From Mayfieldus sp038329895 (GTDB lineage: Bacteria; Actinomycetota; Thermoleophilia; Solirubrobacterales; 70-9), in the NCBI GenBank assembly GCA_038329895.1, contig JBBQNM010000005.1:1-62274 (forward strand): a DNA stretch of 62,274 nt. The letters run 5' to 3'. The notes under the pieces are model-generated. The model worked only from the letters and a program-made list of their open reading frames with translations. It did no database searches and had not been told where the DNA came from. The position numbers and the translations under genes were made by a program. How positions within the stretch are numbered: the first letter of the stretch is position 1; each line of letters starts with the position of its first letter. Shown here one piece after another: positions 24,970 to 33,481 of this stretch.

Positions 24970-26280
24970 ATGAGCGTCATCCTGCTCGTGCTGCTGTTCG
25001 TGTTGATCGCGGTGAACGGCTTCTTCGTCGCCGCGGAGTTCGCGCTGGTGCGGGTCAAACGGGCTCGCATGGAGGAGGCCGCGGCGGAGGGGGATCGCGC
25101 AGCCGCGAGGGTGGTCGCGCAGCTCGACCGCGTCGACGAGGCGCTCTCCGCCTGCCAGGTGGGAATCACAATGGCCTCGATCGGGATCGGGTTCCTCGGC
25201 GAACCCGCGGTCGCGCAGTTGATCGAGGACATCTTCGGCCTCTCGTCGGAGCTTTCCCACGCGTTCGCGGTCGCGATCGCGTTCGCCTTCGTCACCGCAG
25301 TGCACATCAGCGTCGGCGAGCAGGTGCCGAAGATACTGTCGATCACCCGCGCCGAGCGCACAGCCCGCCGCGTCGCCCGCCCGCTGGACTGGTTCCGCGC
25401 CGCCAGCGCCCCCTTCACCCTCGCCTTGACCAAGTTTGCGAACGCGATCGTGCGCCTCTTCGGCGTCGACCCGGCGAACCTCGAGGAGCGCTACGGAGCC
25501 GAGGACCTGAAGTCGATCATCGACCGATCGCGCAGCGGCGGCGACCTCGACCCGGGCGAGGCGGTGATGCTGACCGGCGTCTTCCACCTGCACGAGCAGC
25601 AGGCGCGCGAGGTGATGACGCCGATCCCTGCGGTGGTCACCGTGGACGCTTCGGAGACCGTCGAGACGGCGCTGCGGCGCTGCGTCACCTCCGGGCACAC
25701 TCGGCTTGTCGTCACCGAGGACGACAACCCGGACCGCATCAAGGGGATCCTCCACAACAACAGGCTCGCCCGCCTCTACATGGACGACGGGCCGGACACC
25801 CCGATCGAGCCCGTCGTGCGCGACGCGCTGATCGTCCCCGAGACCAGACCCCTTGACGACCTGCTCCAGGACCTGCAGAGACAACGGACCTCAATGGCGG
25901 TGGTGGTCGACGAGTACGGGCGAACGGTCGGCATCGTCACCGTCGAGGACATCCTCGAGGAGGTGGTGGGGGAGATCGAGGACGAGACCGACCCGCGTGC
26001 CGGCGACCTGCGCCAGCTCAGCAACGGAGAGTGGTTCGTTCGCGGTCACGTGTCCCTGGGCGATCTGGAGGACGCCGGTATCGAGCTGCCGGTCGATACC
26101 TACGCCTACAACTCGATCGGCGGTTACGTGTTCGCGGAGCTCGGGCGGCTGCCGAAGCGGGGCGACTCGATCACCGCGGACGGTTACAGGATCAGGGTGG
26201 AATCCGTCCGTGAGAACCGCATCGAGGCCGTGCGGATCAGGGGGGTAGAAGGCAGGAGGCAGCCGGCGGAAAGCGCCTAG
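24970..26280 (+). CDS. CNNM/CorC-type membrane protein (DUF21, CBS pair, CorC/HlyC domain)
   Basis: A 436-aa protein: DUF21 with four TMs (VILLVLLFVLIAVNGFFVAA, EFALVRVKRARMEEAA, ACQVGITMASIGIGFLGEPA), two CBS motifs (REVMTPIPAVVTVDASETVE and TSMAVVVDEYGRTVGIVTVE), then a C-terminal CorC/HlyC domain (DAGIELPVDTYAYNSIGGYV). Family members are Mg2+ exporters or transport regulators. The start ATG has GGGAGGAAG upstream. A 122-base gap separates it from the pterin gene. Confidence 0.9.
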   Translation: MSVILLVLLFVLIAVNGFFVAAEFALVRVKRARMEEAAAEGDRAAARVVAQLDRVDEALSACQVGITMASIGIGFLGEPAVAQLIEDIFGLSSELSHAFAVAIAFAFVTAVHISVGEQVPKILSITRAERTARRVARPLDWFRAASAPFTLALTKFANAIVRLFGVDPANLEERYGAEDLKSIIDRSRSGGDLDPGEAVMLTGVFHLHEQQAREVMTPIPAVVTVDASETVETALRRCVTSGHTRLVVTEDDNPDRIKGILHNNRLARLYMDDGPDTPIEPVVRDALIVPETRPLDDLLQDLQRQRTSMAVVVDEYGRTVGIVTVEDILEEVVGEIEDETDPRAGDLRQLSNGEWFVRGHVSLGDLEDAGIELPVDTYAYNSIGGYVFAELGRLPKRGDSITADGYRIRVESVRENRIEAVRIRGVEGRRQPAESA

Positions 26281-26358
26281 GTCCAGGACTTTTGCGTTCT
26301 GTCCGTTTCTGTGCCTAGCCTGCCGTTCCGACCCGACCTTCCACCTCCCGGAGGCACC

Positions 26359-26604
26359 ATGTGGGTCGTGCGGATGACCGATAAGCAGCTCGAGGTATTG
26401 AGGGCGTTGCTGCGTTCCGAGCAGCATCTCGGTCCCGCCCTGCAGGGCGCGCTGGAGGGGCTCGACCTCGCCCGCTGGGACGAGCTCCCGGAAGCCGAGC
26501 TGCCCTGGGAAGAGGTCGCCGAGGCGGCCGACCGCCAGGGCATCTCGGAGGCAGACGTGATCTGGGACCTCAGCGGCCGACGGCGCGGGGCCGAAGCCAG
26601 CTAG
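26359..26604 (+). CDS. Small hypothetical protein
   Basis: An 81-aa acidic protein (MWVVRMTDKQLEVLRALLRS, ... ARWDELPEAELPWEEVAEAA, QGISEADVIWDLSGRRRGAE). ATG 26359 is chosen over GTG 26311 because GGAGG lies just before it. Codon use is typical. Family not recognised; it converges on the antiporter remnant. Confidence 0.6.
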   Translation: MWVVRMTDKQLEVLRALLRSEQHLGPALQGALEGLDLARWDELPEAELPWEEVAEAADRQGISEADVIWDLSGRRRGAEAS

Positions 26605-26616
26605 CAACGCCGCGGC

Positions 26617-27175
26617 TCAAATCTCCAAGCGCGAGTCTTCGAGGTCCAGCTCGCGCTCGATGCGCAGCATCACGTCGTTGGATATCTCGCCGCTGTTTCG
26701 AAGCTGGACCACGGCTCGGCGCTGGGCGTCGAAGAGCTCCCGCGCGAGCCGCTGGTAGGAGAGCGACCGGTCCTCGTAGCCGTCGGAGTCATCCCCGTCG
26801 CGCCGGGCACCGAAGCGCCGCTGCCGGTACTCGTACGTGCGCCGCACCCGCTCGATCGTGTCGTCGCGGGTCCAATCCTCGCCGGTCAGCTCCTCGAGTC
26901 GCTCCAGGGCCGTCGCAGCCGCGTGAAGCCGCGCCTTCACCTCCTCTTCTGCCTCCTCTCGCCCGTCGTCGCAAACCCGCAGACGGTGCAGCAGCCATGG
27001 CAGCGTCAGGCCCTGGACAACGAGGGTGAAAAGGATCACCGAAAAGGCCAGGAAGATGATCAGATTGCGGTGCGGGAATGGCTCGCCGGCGTCGGTCTGC
27101 AGGGGCAGCGCCAGCGCGGCGGCCAGCGACACCGCCCCCCGCATCCCAGCCCAGGCGGCGATCTGGCGCGTCCGC
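26617..27175 (-). pseudogene. C-terminal third of the CPA1-type Na+/H+ antiporter, separated from its N-part
   Basis: Starting from RTRQIAAWAGMRGAVSLAAA this frame carries the last two to three TM helices of a CPA1 antiporter (ALALPLQTDAG, NLIIFLAFSVILFTLVVQGLTLPWLLHRL) and the cytoplasmic tail with the AAATALERLEELTGEDWTRD and RVRRTYEYRQRRFGAR segments common in actinobacterial NhaP proteins. There is no start codon with a ribosome binding site; the frame only remains open upstream by chance. It is the exact complement of the truncated gene at 10602-11631. Confidence 0.85.
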
Positions 27176-27326
27176 CAACGACGATCGACGAGCGGCTCTC
27201 GCCGCCGGCGCCTTGCGCCGTCGCGACACCGAGCCCACAGATCGCGAGCATGCAAAGTGCAAGCACGGCAACGAAGCGGCTCGCTGTTCCCGGTTTTCGC
27301 GCTCCCGCAGGAGGTTCGCCGAGCAT
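27176..27326 (-). pseudogene. Signal-peptide fragment of the displaced serine protease
   Basis: From ATG 27326 about 50 residues: a basic lead (MLGEPPAGARKPGTASRF), a hydrophobic core (VAVLALCMLAICGLGVA) and an AQGAGGESRSSIVVGG end. The frame then runs into antiporter DNA in the wrong frame. It would supply the missing N-terminus of the protease body at 11632-12817 if the segment were flipped, one base out of phase. No clear ribosome binding site. Confidence 0.65.
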
Positions 27327-27400
27327 CCCGGATAGTGAAGCAGGCCAAATCGCGAGAAAGATCGGATAAACGCTGAGGCTGGCTGAGAATTCGACCCTGC

Positions 27401-28057
27401 TCAGGCGCGCTGACGCAGCGCCTCGAACAGCAGCACCGCCGCCGCGGCCGAGACGTTGAGCGAGGCGGTGCGCCCGCGCTGCGGGATCGCCAGCAGCCCA
27501 TCGCAGCTCGAGGCGACCCGGGGTCGCAGCCCCTTCCCTTCCCCACCGAGGACGAGCACCGTGCCGCCCTTCAGGTCGGCCTCTGTGTAGGCGGTCGGCG
27601 CGCCGGCTTCGGCGCCCCAGGCCCAGAAACCAGCCTCGCGCGCCTCACCCAGCCAGTCGGCGAGGTTGCGCACCCGAGCCACCCCGAGGTGCTCGACCGC
27701 GCCCGCCGAGGCCTTGCAGGCGACCGCGGTGACCGCCGCGGCGCGGCGCTGCGGGATTACCACGCCAGCCGCGCCGGCGACCTCGGCGCTGCGGCAGACC
27801 GCGCCGAGGTTGCGCGGGTCCTGCACCTGGTCGAGCACCACCAGCAGGGCCGAGCGATCGGCCAGCAACTCGGTCGGGTCGGCGTAGGGATACGGATCAA
27901 CCTCGGCGACCACGCCCTGGTGGTCGGGCGAGCCGGCCAGACGGGTCAACTCCTCGGCCGCGGTCTCGGGAGCGCGCCAGACCTGATGTACGCGGCGGCG
28001 GCCGCGCTCCGCCTCGGCGACCGGGCGACGCCCGTAGATCAGCTCGCGGTCGGCCAT
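27401..28057 (-). CDS. rlmB: 23S rRNA 2'-O-ribose methyltransferase, RlmB/TrmH (SPOUT) family
   Basis: A 218-aa SPOUT methyltransferase with all three motifs: LDQVQDPRNLGAVCRSAE (motif 1), LVLGGEGKGLRP (motif 2) and IPQRGRTASLNVSAAAAVLL (motif 3, the trefoil-knot SAM site), preceded by a small L30e-like domain (LIYGRRPVAEAERG). It methylates G2251 in 23S rRNA in E. coli. It follows cysS in the same direction, the usual order in Firmicutes and Actinobacteria. Confidence 0.92.
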   Translation of the reverse strand: MADRELIYGRRPVAEAERGRRRVHQVWRAPETAAEELTRLAGSPDHQGVVAEVDPYPYADPTELLADRSALLVVLDQVQDPRNLGAVCRSAEVAGAAGVVIPQRRAAAVTAVACKASAGAVEHLGVARVRNLADWLGEAREAGFWAWGAEAGAPTAYTEADLKGGTVLVLGGEGKGLRPRVASSCDGLLAIPQRGRTASLNVSAAAAVLLFEALRQRA

Positions 28058-28060
28058 CTA

Positions 28061-28106
28061 GATGAGTGATGCCACGGCGGCGTGCGGACTCGTGGGGTCA
28101 CTCATC
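28061..28106. promoter_or_regulatory. Inverted repeat between cysS and rlmB
   Basis: GATGAGTGA (28061-28069) pairs with TCACTCATC (28098-28106), with an inner CCAC/GTGG pair after two mismatches. It occupies nearly the whole 51-base gap between cysS stop and rlmB start, so it could be an intercistronic hairpin or a protein-binding site. Confidence 0.55.
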
Positions 28107-28108
28107 TG

Positions 28109-29467
28109 CTAGCCGCGGCGCACGAGCCGGGCGCCGTCGGGGCCGTCGCGCACTTCCCAGCCGCGCCCGGCGAGCTCGTCGCGGATCCGGTCGGCGCGCT
28201 CGAAGTCGCCTTCGCCGCGCACCTGCTCGCGCTCCGCCAATAGGCGCTCGGCCTCCGCGTCGGGGCCATCCTCGGCGCTTGCCAGCGACCCGAGCCCGAC
28301 GACCTCGAACAACTCGACGATTGCCTCGGATGCGCCCGGAAGATCGCGCTTGTTACCCTCGCTGACGAGATCGAAGACCTCCGCCATCGCGCGAGGAGTG
28401 TTGAAGTCGTCAGCCAGCGCGTCGAGGAAGCCGTCGCGTCGCGCGGTGACGAAGCTGTCCTCCTCGCCCCCGCCGCCCTCGCCCCGCGGATGCCCGCGCA
28501 GGAAGTTGCGCAGCCGCTCGACCCCCGAGGCCGCCTGCTCCAAGGCCTCCTCGGAGAAGGCGAGCGGCTGGCGGTAGTGCCCGGAGACCAGGTAGGCGAC
28601 CACCGTCTCGCGCCCGAAGCGGTCGAGCGCCTCGGAGAGCTGGAAGATGTTGCCCTCCGACTTCGACATCTTCTCGGCGTCGATCTCGACCATCCCGTTG
28701 TGCATCCAGATCCGCGCCAGCGGCACTCCCCGCGCGGCCTCCGATTGCGCGATCTCGTTCTCGTGGTGGGGGAACACGAGGTCTGAGCCGCCGCCGTGGA
28801 TTGCGAACGACGGCCCCAGCTCCGCCTCCGCCATCGCCGAGCACTCGATATGCCAGCCGGGGCGGCCCTTACCCCATGGCGAGTCCCAGGCCGTGTCCTC
28901 GCCCTCCTTCTGCGCCTTCCAGAGCGCGAAGTCGAGGCCATCCTCCTTCAGCGACTCGGTCCCCGCCTCCTCGCCCTGGTCCATGTCCTCCGGCCGGCGG
29001 TTGGACAGCTTGCCGTAGGCCTCGAAGCTGCGCACCCGGAAGTAGACGTCACCGCCCGACTCATACGCGTGCCCGGACTCGATCAGGGCCTCGATCAGCG
29101 CGACGATCCCCGCGATCGTCTCCGAGGCCAGTGGCTCGACATCGGGGCGCCCGACGCCAAGCCGATCGGTGTCCTCGATGTAGAGGCGGGTCATCTCGGC
29201 GGCGAACTCGGCCGACGGGCGGCCGGCCTCGCGGGCGGCGTCGTAGATCTTGTCGTTGATGTCGGTGACGTTGATCACCAGCTTCGCCCGATAGCCCTCT
29301 TTGCGCAGGAATCGGGCGAGCAGGGAAAAGACCACGAAGGGCCGCGCATTGCCGATGTGGATGCGCCCGTAGACGGTCGGCCCGCAGGCGTAAATACCCA
29401 CGTCGTCGCCGCTTTGCAGTGGGGCCAGTTCGCCGCTCAGGGTGTCGCGGATGCGTATCTCGCGCAC
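28109..29467 (-). CDS. cysS: Cysteinyl-tRNA synthetase
   Basis: A 452-aa class I synthetase: zinc ligand and HIGH region in IYACGPTVYGRIHIGNARPF, WHIECSAMAEAELG (zinc Cys), HHENEIAQSEAA, and the KMSKSEGN loop, then a C-terminal anticodon-binding helical domain. It charges tRNA-Cys with cysteine. The GTG start at 29467 gives MREIRIRDTLSGEL. The structured repeat at 29480-29644 lies 12 bases upstream, so its RNA may be the cysS leader. Confidence 0.95.
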   Translation of the reverse strand: MREIRIRDTLSGELAPLQSGDDVGIYACGPTVYGRIHIGNARPFVVFSLLARFLRKEGYRAKLVINVTDINDKIYDAAREAGRPSAEFAAEMTRLYIEDTDRLGVGRPDVEPLASETIAGIVALIEALIESGHAYESGGDVYFRVRSFEAYGKLSNRRPEDMDQGEEAGTESLKEDGLDFALWKAQKEGEDTAWDSPWGKGRPGWHIECSAMAEAELGPSFAIHGGGSDLVFPHHENEIAQSEAARGVPLARIWMHNGMVEIDAEKMSKSEGNIFQLSEALDRFGRETVVAYLVSGHYRQPLAFSEEALEQAASGVERLRNFLRGHPRGEGGGGEEDSFVTARRDGFLDALADDFNTPRAMAEVFDLVSEGNKRDLPGASEAIVELFEVVGLGSLASAEDGPDAEAERLLAEREQVRGEGDFERADRIRDELAGRGWEVRDGPDGARLVRRG

Positions 29468-29479
29468 GCCGCAGGCATG

Positions 29480-29644
29480 CTAGTGGTCACGTCCGCAGGC
29501 ACGGTCGTGCTCTGCCGAGCGAAAATCGAGCCTGGCAGGGACACAGGGAGGCCCAAATAGTGGCGCCTATTTGGCTGACCGAGGACCTCGCGCTTCGCGC
29601 TCGCACCGCGCCTTTTCGGCGCTGAGGCGAAGATTTGCAGCCGG
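29480..29644. repeat. Structured intergenic repeat, copy A (candidate RNA or MITE)
   Basis: Bases 29480-29586 align without major gaps to 36499-36604 at about four identical bases in five, including CGAGCGAAAATC, CAGGGAGGCC and GACCGAGGAC; copy A then has a 39-base GC hairpin-rich insert before GGCGAAGATTTGCAGCCG. A hairpin CCAAATAG-TGGCGC-CTATTTGG (29553-29574) is matched in copy B with a compensatory A-T to G-C change. It lies between cysS (minus) and the SCP2-hydrolase gene (plus). Confidence 0.7.
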
Positions 29645-29716
29645 CAGAGTGCGTGCCGTGGCCGTGGACGGGGCCACTGGTGCCGTGGGGTCGATCCTCT
29701 AGGGTTTGGGCAGCTG

Positions 29717-30968
29717 ATGGAGGGCAGCTCAATCCAGAAGCACCGGCTGCGTCGGGTCCAAGAGGCCTTCGCCTCGCTCCCCGATCGCTACCTGGGAGGC
29801 GAGGAAGGGAGCGAGGCGATCGTGCAGATCCGCCTCTCCGACCTCGGCCGGACCTGGGAGGTCGAGGTGCGACCGGACCGCTGCAAGGTGCACACCTCGC
29901 CGACTCGCAAGCCCGACGTCGTGATCGGGACCGACGCCGCGACCTGGCTGGCGCTCCGCGAGGGGCGGCTGTCGGGCCTCGACGCCTTCCAGCAGCGCCG
30001 GCTGTGGGCGCGCGGCGACCTCGACGCCGCGGTCAGCTTCGAGGGCATGTTCAGGCTGCCCGACGACCGTCCGCCGCTGCTTCGCATCCACAACGTACGG
30101 GTGAAGGGGGCGCGGATCTCCAGCCTCACCGCGGGCCACGGCGACGAGCACGTGATCCTGATACACGGCCTCGGGGGCGCCAAGAGCTCGTTCAACGAGA
30201 CGGTCGCCGCGCTCACCCCCGAGTACACGGTCCACGCCATCGACCTGCCCGGCTTCGGCTCCTCCTCGAAACCCCTCCCCGCCCCCTACAACGCCGACTT
30301 CTTCGCCCGCCACGTGCTGCGCTTCATGGACACGCTGGCGATCGACCGCGCGCACCTGGTCGGCAACTCGATGGGCGGGCGGGTGTCGATCGAGGTCGGC
30401 CTGCAAGCGCCCGGCCGCGTGCGGACGCTCAGCCTCCTGGCCCCGTCGATGGCGTTCCGTAGCGGGCGCGAGTGGGTGCCGCTGATCCGGGTGCTGCGGC
30501 CGGAGCTGGCGGCGCTTCCCCACATGCTGCGCCCGAATCAGGTCCGCGACCGCTTCTGGGGCTTGGTCTCGCGCCCGGAGCGCCTCGATCCCACCGTCGG
30601 GGACATCGCCGCCGACGAGTTCCTGCGCACCTACCGCTCGCGTGCCGCCCGGGTCGCCTTCTACGCTGCCGCGCGCCAGATCTACCTCGAGGCCCCCGAC
30701 GGCCCGAAGGGCTTCTGGACCCGACTCGGGCAGCTCGAGCCGCCAAGCCCTGTTCATCTGGGGAAGCGACGATCCCCTGGTCCCGGCACGCTTCTCGCGC
30801 CACGTTGCCACCGCGCTTCCCGACGCGCCCCAGGTTGTGCTCTCCGACTGCGGCCACGTTCCGCAGATCGAGCTTCCGGAGCGCACCCACGGGCTGATCC
30901 GTGAGTTCATCGCCTCGGCCGGTGAGAGCGCTTCGGCGCTGCCAGTGCGGCTGGCGCGCTCGGCATAG
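29717..30968 (+). pseudogene. SCP2-like domain fused to an alpha/beta hydrolase, with a single-base frameshift
   Basis: The first 115 residues (RRVQEAFASLPDRYLGGEEG ... KPDVVIGTDAATWLALREGRLSGLDA) match a sterol-carrier-protein-2 fold. An alpha/beta hydrolase follows, with the oxyanion segment VILIHGLGGAKSSF and the nucleophile in LVGNSMGGRVS. At CCGCCAAGCCC (30741-30750) the frame changes: the hydrolase continues one frame over as ALFIWGSDDPLVPARF and GHVPQIELPERTHGLI with the catalytic Asp and His, ending at 30968. Removing one A restores a protein of about 416 aa. It precedes two lipid-type genes with 10 bases and 4-base overlap spacing, so it likely works on lipid substrates. Confidence 0.8.
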
Positions 30969-30978
30969 ACTTTCCTGG

Positions 30979-31929
30979 ATGGCCACCACCACCTTGGCCG
31001 ACAAAGCCAAGCACAACGGCAGCGGCGAGGCTGACGCTGCGACCGGGAATGGCCGCGGCCGCACGGTCGCCGGCCCCCTGGGGTCGCTGCTCGGCGACGC
31101 GGTTGGCGCGGTCGGGGGGCAGATCGCGAAACGACTCGCCGCCGACCTCGACGATCGCGACCCCGACTACATCCGCGACAACCTGCCGCTCGTCTGGCTG
31201 CTTTCCAGCTTCTATTTCCGCGGCGAGGTCCGCAACCTGGGCAATGTCCCCGAGGACCGCGCCGTGTTGCTGGTTGGCAACCACTCGGGCGGCAACGTCA
31301 CCCCCGACACGCTTCTCTTCACGCTCGCCTTCTCGACCTACTTCGGGGTCGAGCGGCCCTTCTACCAGCTCGCCCACAGCCTCGTGCTCGCCTCGCCCTG
31401 GGGCCAGCTGCTGCGCAAGTACGGCACCGTCACCGCATCGCCCGAGAACGCCGAGAGGGCGCTCTCCAGCGGCGCCGCGCTGCTCGTCTACCCGGGCGGA
31501 GACAGGGAGGTGCACCGGCCGGTCTGGGAGCGCAACAAGGTCGACTTCGGGGGCCGCCACGGGTTCGTGCGGCTGGCCCTCGAGCAGGACGTGCCGATCG
31601 TCCCGGTGGTCTCGGTCGGCGGCCAGGAGACGGCGCTGTTCCTCAGCCGCGGCGCCGGGCTGGCCAAGGCGCTGGGGCTCGACAGGCTGTTGCGGCTCAA
31701 GGCGCTGCCGATCTCGATCGCCGCGCCCTGGGGGCTCAACGTCGGCGACCTGATGGGCCACATCCCGCTGCCGGCCAAGATCACGACCGAGGTGCTGCCG
31801 CCGATCGACCTGCGTCGCCAGTTCGGCCCCGACCCCGACCCCGACGAGGTCTACGAGCAGGTGACGCGTCAGATGCAGGAGGCCCTCGACGCCCTCGCCG
31901 CCGAGCGACGCTTTCCGGTGATCGGATGA
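30979..31929 (+). CDS. Lysophospholipid-type acyltransferase (LPLAT superfamily)
   Basis: A 316-aa protein. The acyltransferase core has LLVGNHSGGNVTPDTLLF (variant HX4D box, NHSGG), a conserved LVYPGGDREVHRPVW (equivalent of the EGTR block) and VPIVPVVSVGGQETALFLSR. NHSGG variants are typical of the MGAT/DGAT2-like LPLAT branch in mycobacteria and relatives. The start is ATG 30979 (MATTTLADKAKHNG), 10 bases after the hydrolase stop. Likely acylates a glycerolipid; substrate not visible. Confidence 0.85.
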   Translation: MATTTLADKAKHNGSGEADAATGNGRGRTVAGPLGSLLGDAVGAVGGQIAKRLAADLDDRDPDYIRDNLPLVWLLSSFYFRGEVRNLGNVPEDRAVLLVGNHSGGNVTPDTLLFTLAFSTYFGVERPFYQLAHSLVLASPWGQLLRKYGTVTASPENAERALSSGAALLVYPGGDREVHRPVWERNKVDFGGRHGFVRLALEQDVPIVPVVSVGGQETALFLSRGAGLAKALGLDRLLRLKALPISIAAPWGLNVGDLMGHIPLPAKITTEVLPPIDLRRQFGPDPDPDEVYEQVTRQMQEALDALAAERRFPVIG

Positions 31930-32417
31930 GGCTCAACGAATCGGTTGTGATCTCGGCGCCGCGCGAGACCGTCTGGGACTACCTCGCCGACCCCCAGAAC
32001 TGTCTGCGGTTCATGTCGGGCGTCACCCGCTGGGAGGTCGTCGGCGACCAGTCGAGCGGCCTCGGGGCGCGCCACCGAGTGCTGATCCGGGTCGGCGCCG
32101 CCGAGGTCGGCGGCCTGATCGAGATCGTCGAGTGGAGCGAGCCCGGCGACATGGCCTGGAGCTCGGTCACCGGGGTGGACCAGCGCCTGCGCTGGCGGAT
32201 CCGCCGGCTCGACGACGGTCGCAGCAGGGTCGAGTTCCGTTTCGCCTACGGGGTCGCCGGCGCCGGCATCGCCGGCTGGATCTCCGAGAAGGCGGCGGCC
32301 CCAACCCTGCGGCGCCATATGCGGCGAAGCGTCAACCAGCTGAAGCGCCAGGTCGAGCACGAGCGGCTGCGCCGCGACGCCGAGCGAAGCCGCGCCGAGC
32401 ACGCCGCGACCGCTTGA
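31926..32417 (+). CDS. SRPBCC (polyketide cyclase/START-like) family protein
   Basis: A 163-aa protein beginning MRLNESVVISAPRETVWDYL and containing ADPQNCLRFMSGVTRWEV and the long C-terminal helix (SEKAAAPTLRRHMRRSVNQL), the pattern of SRPBCC ligand-binding proteins. The start overlaps the acyltransferase stop by four bases (ATGA). A hydrophobic-ligand carrier or cyclase acting with its lipid neighbours is plausible. The last 25 residues are charged and Ala-rich. Confidence 0.82.
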   Translation: MRLNESVVISAPRETVWDYLADPQNCLRFMSGVTRWEVVGDQSSGLGARHRVLIRVGAAEVGGLIEIVEWSEPGDMAWSSVTGVDQRLRWRIRRLDDGRSRVEFRFAYGVAGAGIAGWISEKAAAPTLRRHMRRSVNQLKRQVEHERLRRDAERSRAEHAATA

Positions 32418-32421
32418 TCAG

Positions 32422-33381
32422 CTAGAAGGTGCGGTAGCTGCTGCGCTGCGACCCGTCGGCGGCTGCGAGTGCTGCACGGCGGGCGCGCTCGGCTGCCGTC
32501 TGCACCTGCTCGTCGGCGGCACGTTGGGCCCGATCGGAACGCTCCTGCGCCTGACGCCGAATCTGCTCGGACTCGGTGCGCAGGCGGGCCTCGGCACGGG
32601 CCTTCGCCGCTTCCTCAGCCTCGCGCCCGACCCGCTCGACCAGCTTCTTGACTCGATCCTCGGATTCCTTGCGCACTCGCTCGCTGCCCTCCGCGATGCG
32701 CCGCTCGACGTCGGCCTCCAGCTCCGCGACGCGCTGCTCGGACTTGTGTTCGGCCTGCTCGGCGCGCCGCACTGCCTCCGCGGCCCGCTGCTCGGCCGCC
32801 TCCGCGCGGCCCGCGGCCTTTTGCTCCGCCGCCCTGGCGCGCTCCGCCGCCTTGCGCTCCGCCGCCTCGCGCCCCTCGAGGGCCGCCTGATCGTGCTGCG
32901 TGATCTCAGCCTGTAGTCGTTTGGCGGCCCCCTCGGCGAGCTTCGCGCGGGCCTCGGCCTGACGCGCCTGCGCCTGCGCCTGCTTCTGGGCCCGCCGCGC
33001 GGCGGCGATGTGGGTGCGGCCCTGCTCGCTGAACCGGCGCAGGGTCGCTTGCGCCTTCTCCTTCAGCTCGGCGCGGACCTGGTCGCGGATCCCCTGCTCG
33101 CCGTTCTGCGCTTCGCCCGCCCGTTGCTCCGCCTCGGCCGCCCGCTTCTCGGCCGCGTTCGCCCGCTGGTCCGCCTCGCGGGCCTGCTCGGCCACCTTAC
33201 GGGCCAGGTCAAGGGCCTTCTGCACCCCTTCGTGGGCGTCAAGCTCGGCCTTGCGACCATGAGCCTCGCGGGCTCCTTCGACCGGCCGAAGGACCGGTCG
33301 ATCGGACGGCTCGCTCTTCGCCTCGTTCCCCGGCTCGTCCCGAGCCGGCTCCGGGCGCGGAGCGGGCAGGGCATCGCTCAT
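32422..33381 (-). CDS. Long coiled-coil protein (Ala/Glu/Arg-rich)
   Basis: A 319-aa protein that, after a Pro-rich 40-residue N-terminus, is almost entirely heptad-like Ala/Glu/Arg/Gln sequence (for example AEQAREADQRANAAEKRAAE and RVGREAEEAAKARAEARLRT). There is no signal peptide or TM helix. Such composition makes database matches unreliable, so no function is assigned; a scaffold or cytoskeletal-like role is only a guess. The gene converges with the SRPBCC gene. Confidence 0.7.
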   Translation of the reverse strand: MSDALPAPRPEPARDEPGNEAKSEPSDRPVLRPVEGAREAHGRKAELDAHEGVQKALDLARKVAEQAREADQRANAAEKRAAEAEQRAGEAQNGEQGIRDQVRAELKEKAQATLRRFSEQGRTHIAAARRAQKQAQAQARQAEARAKLAEGAAKRLQAEITQHDQAALEGREAAERKAAERARAAEQKAAGRAEAAEQRAAEAVRRAEQAEHKSEQRVAELEADVERRIAEGSERVRKESEDRVKKLVERVGREAEEAAKARAEARLRTESEQIRRQAQERSDRAQRAADEQVQTAAERARRAALAAADGSQRSSYRTF

Positions 33382-33481
33382 GGCGGCAAGTTACTAGCCA
33401 CGGTGGCCGCCAAAAACGCGCTTCAAGCGAGAATCGGCGATTTTCCCGCAAGCTGCGAAAACTACCCCGGGGCTCGCCGAG

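Larger units (their letters stand above)
11622..27189. other. Inferred 15.5-kb inverted segment (breakpoints inside two genes)
   Basis: Both ends interrupt the same two genes in reciprocal fashion: antiporter N-part/protease body at the left, antiporter C-part/protease signal peptide at the right. Short shared motifs lie at the ends (GTCGAT at 11622-11627 and, reversed, 27184-27189; TTGGC at 11627-11631 and, reversed, 27174-27178). No long inverted repeat is seen. Re-inversion repairs the antiporter in frame and the protease with a one-base offset. Confidence 0.8.

Noticed and set aside
11622..27189. Site-specific recombinase-driven phase inversion
   Set aside because: No recombinase gene lies in or next to the segment and the ends share only 5-6 bp; kept only as a remote alternative.
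29480..29644. T-box riboswitch upstream of cysS
   Set aside because: No AGGGTGGNACCGCG antiterminator sequence or specifier loop is present; the second copy upstream of a PHP gene does not show one either.
32422..33381. Possible tropomyosin/TolA- or SMC-like assignment of the coiled-coil protein
   Set aside because: Similarity would rest only on Ala/Glu/Arg composition; no ATPase heads, TM helix or TolA domain can be seen.
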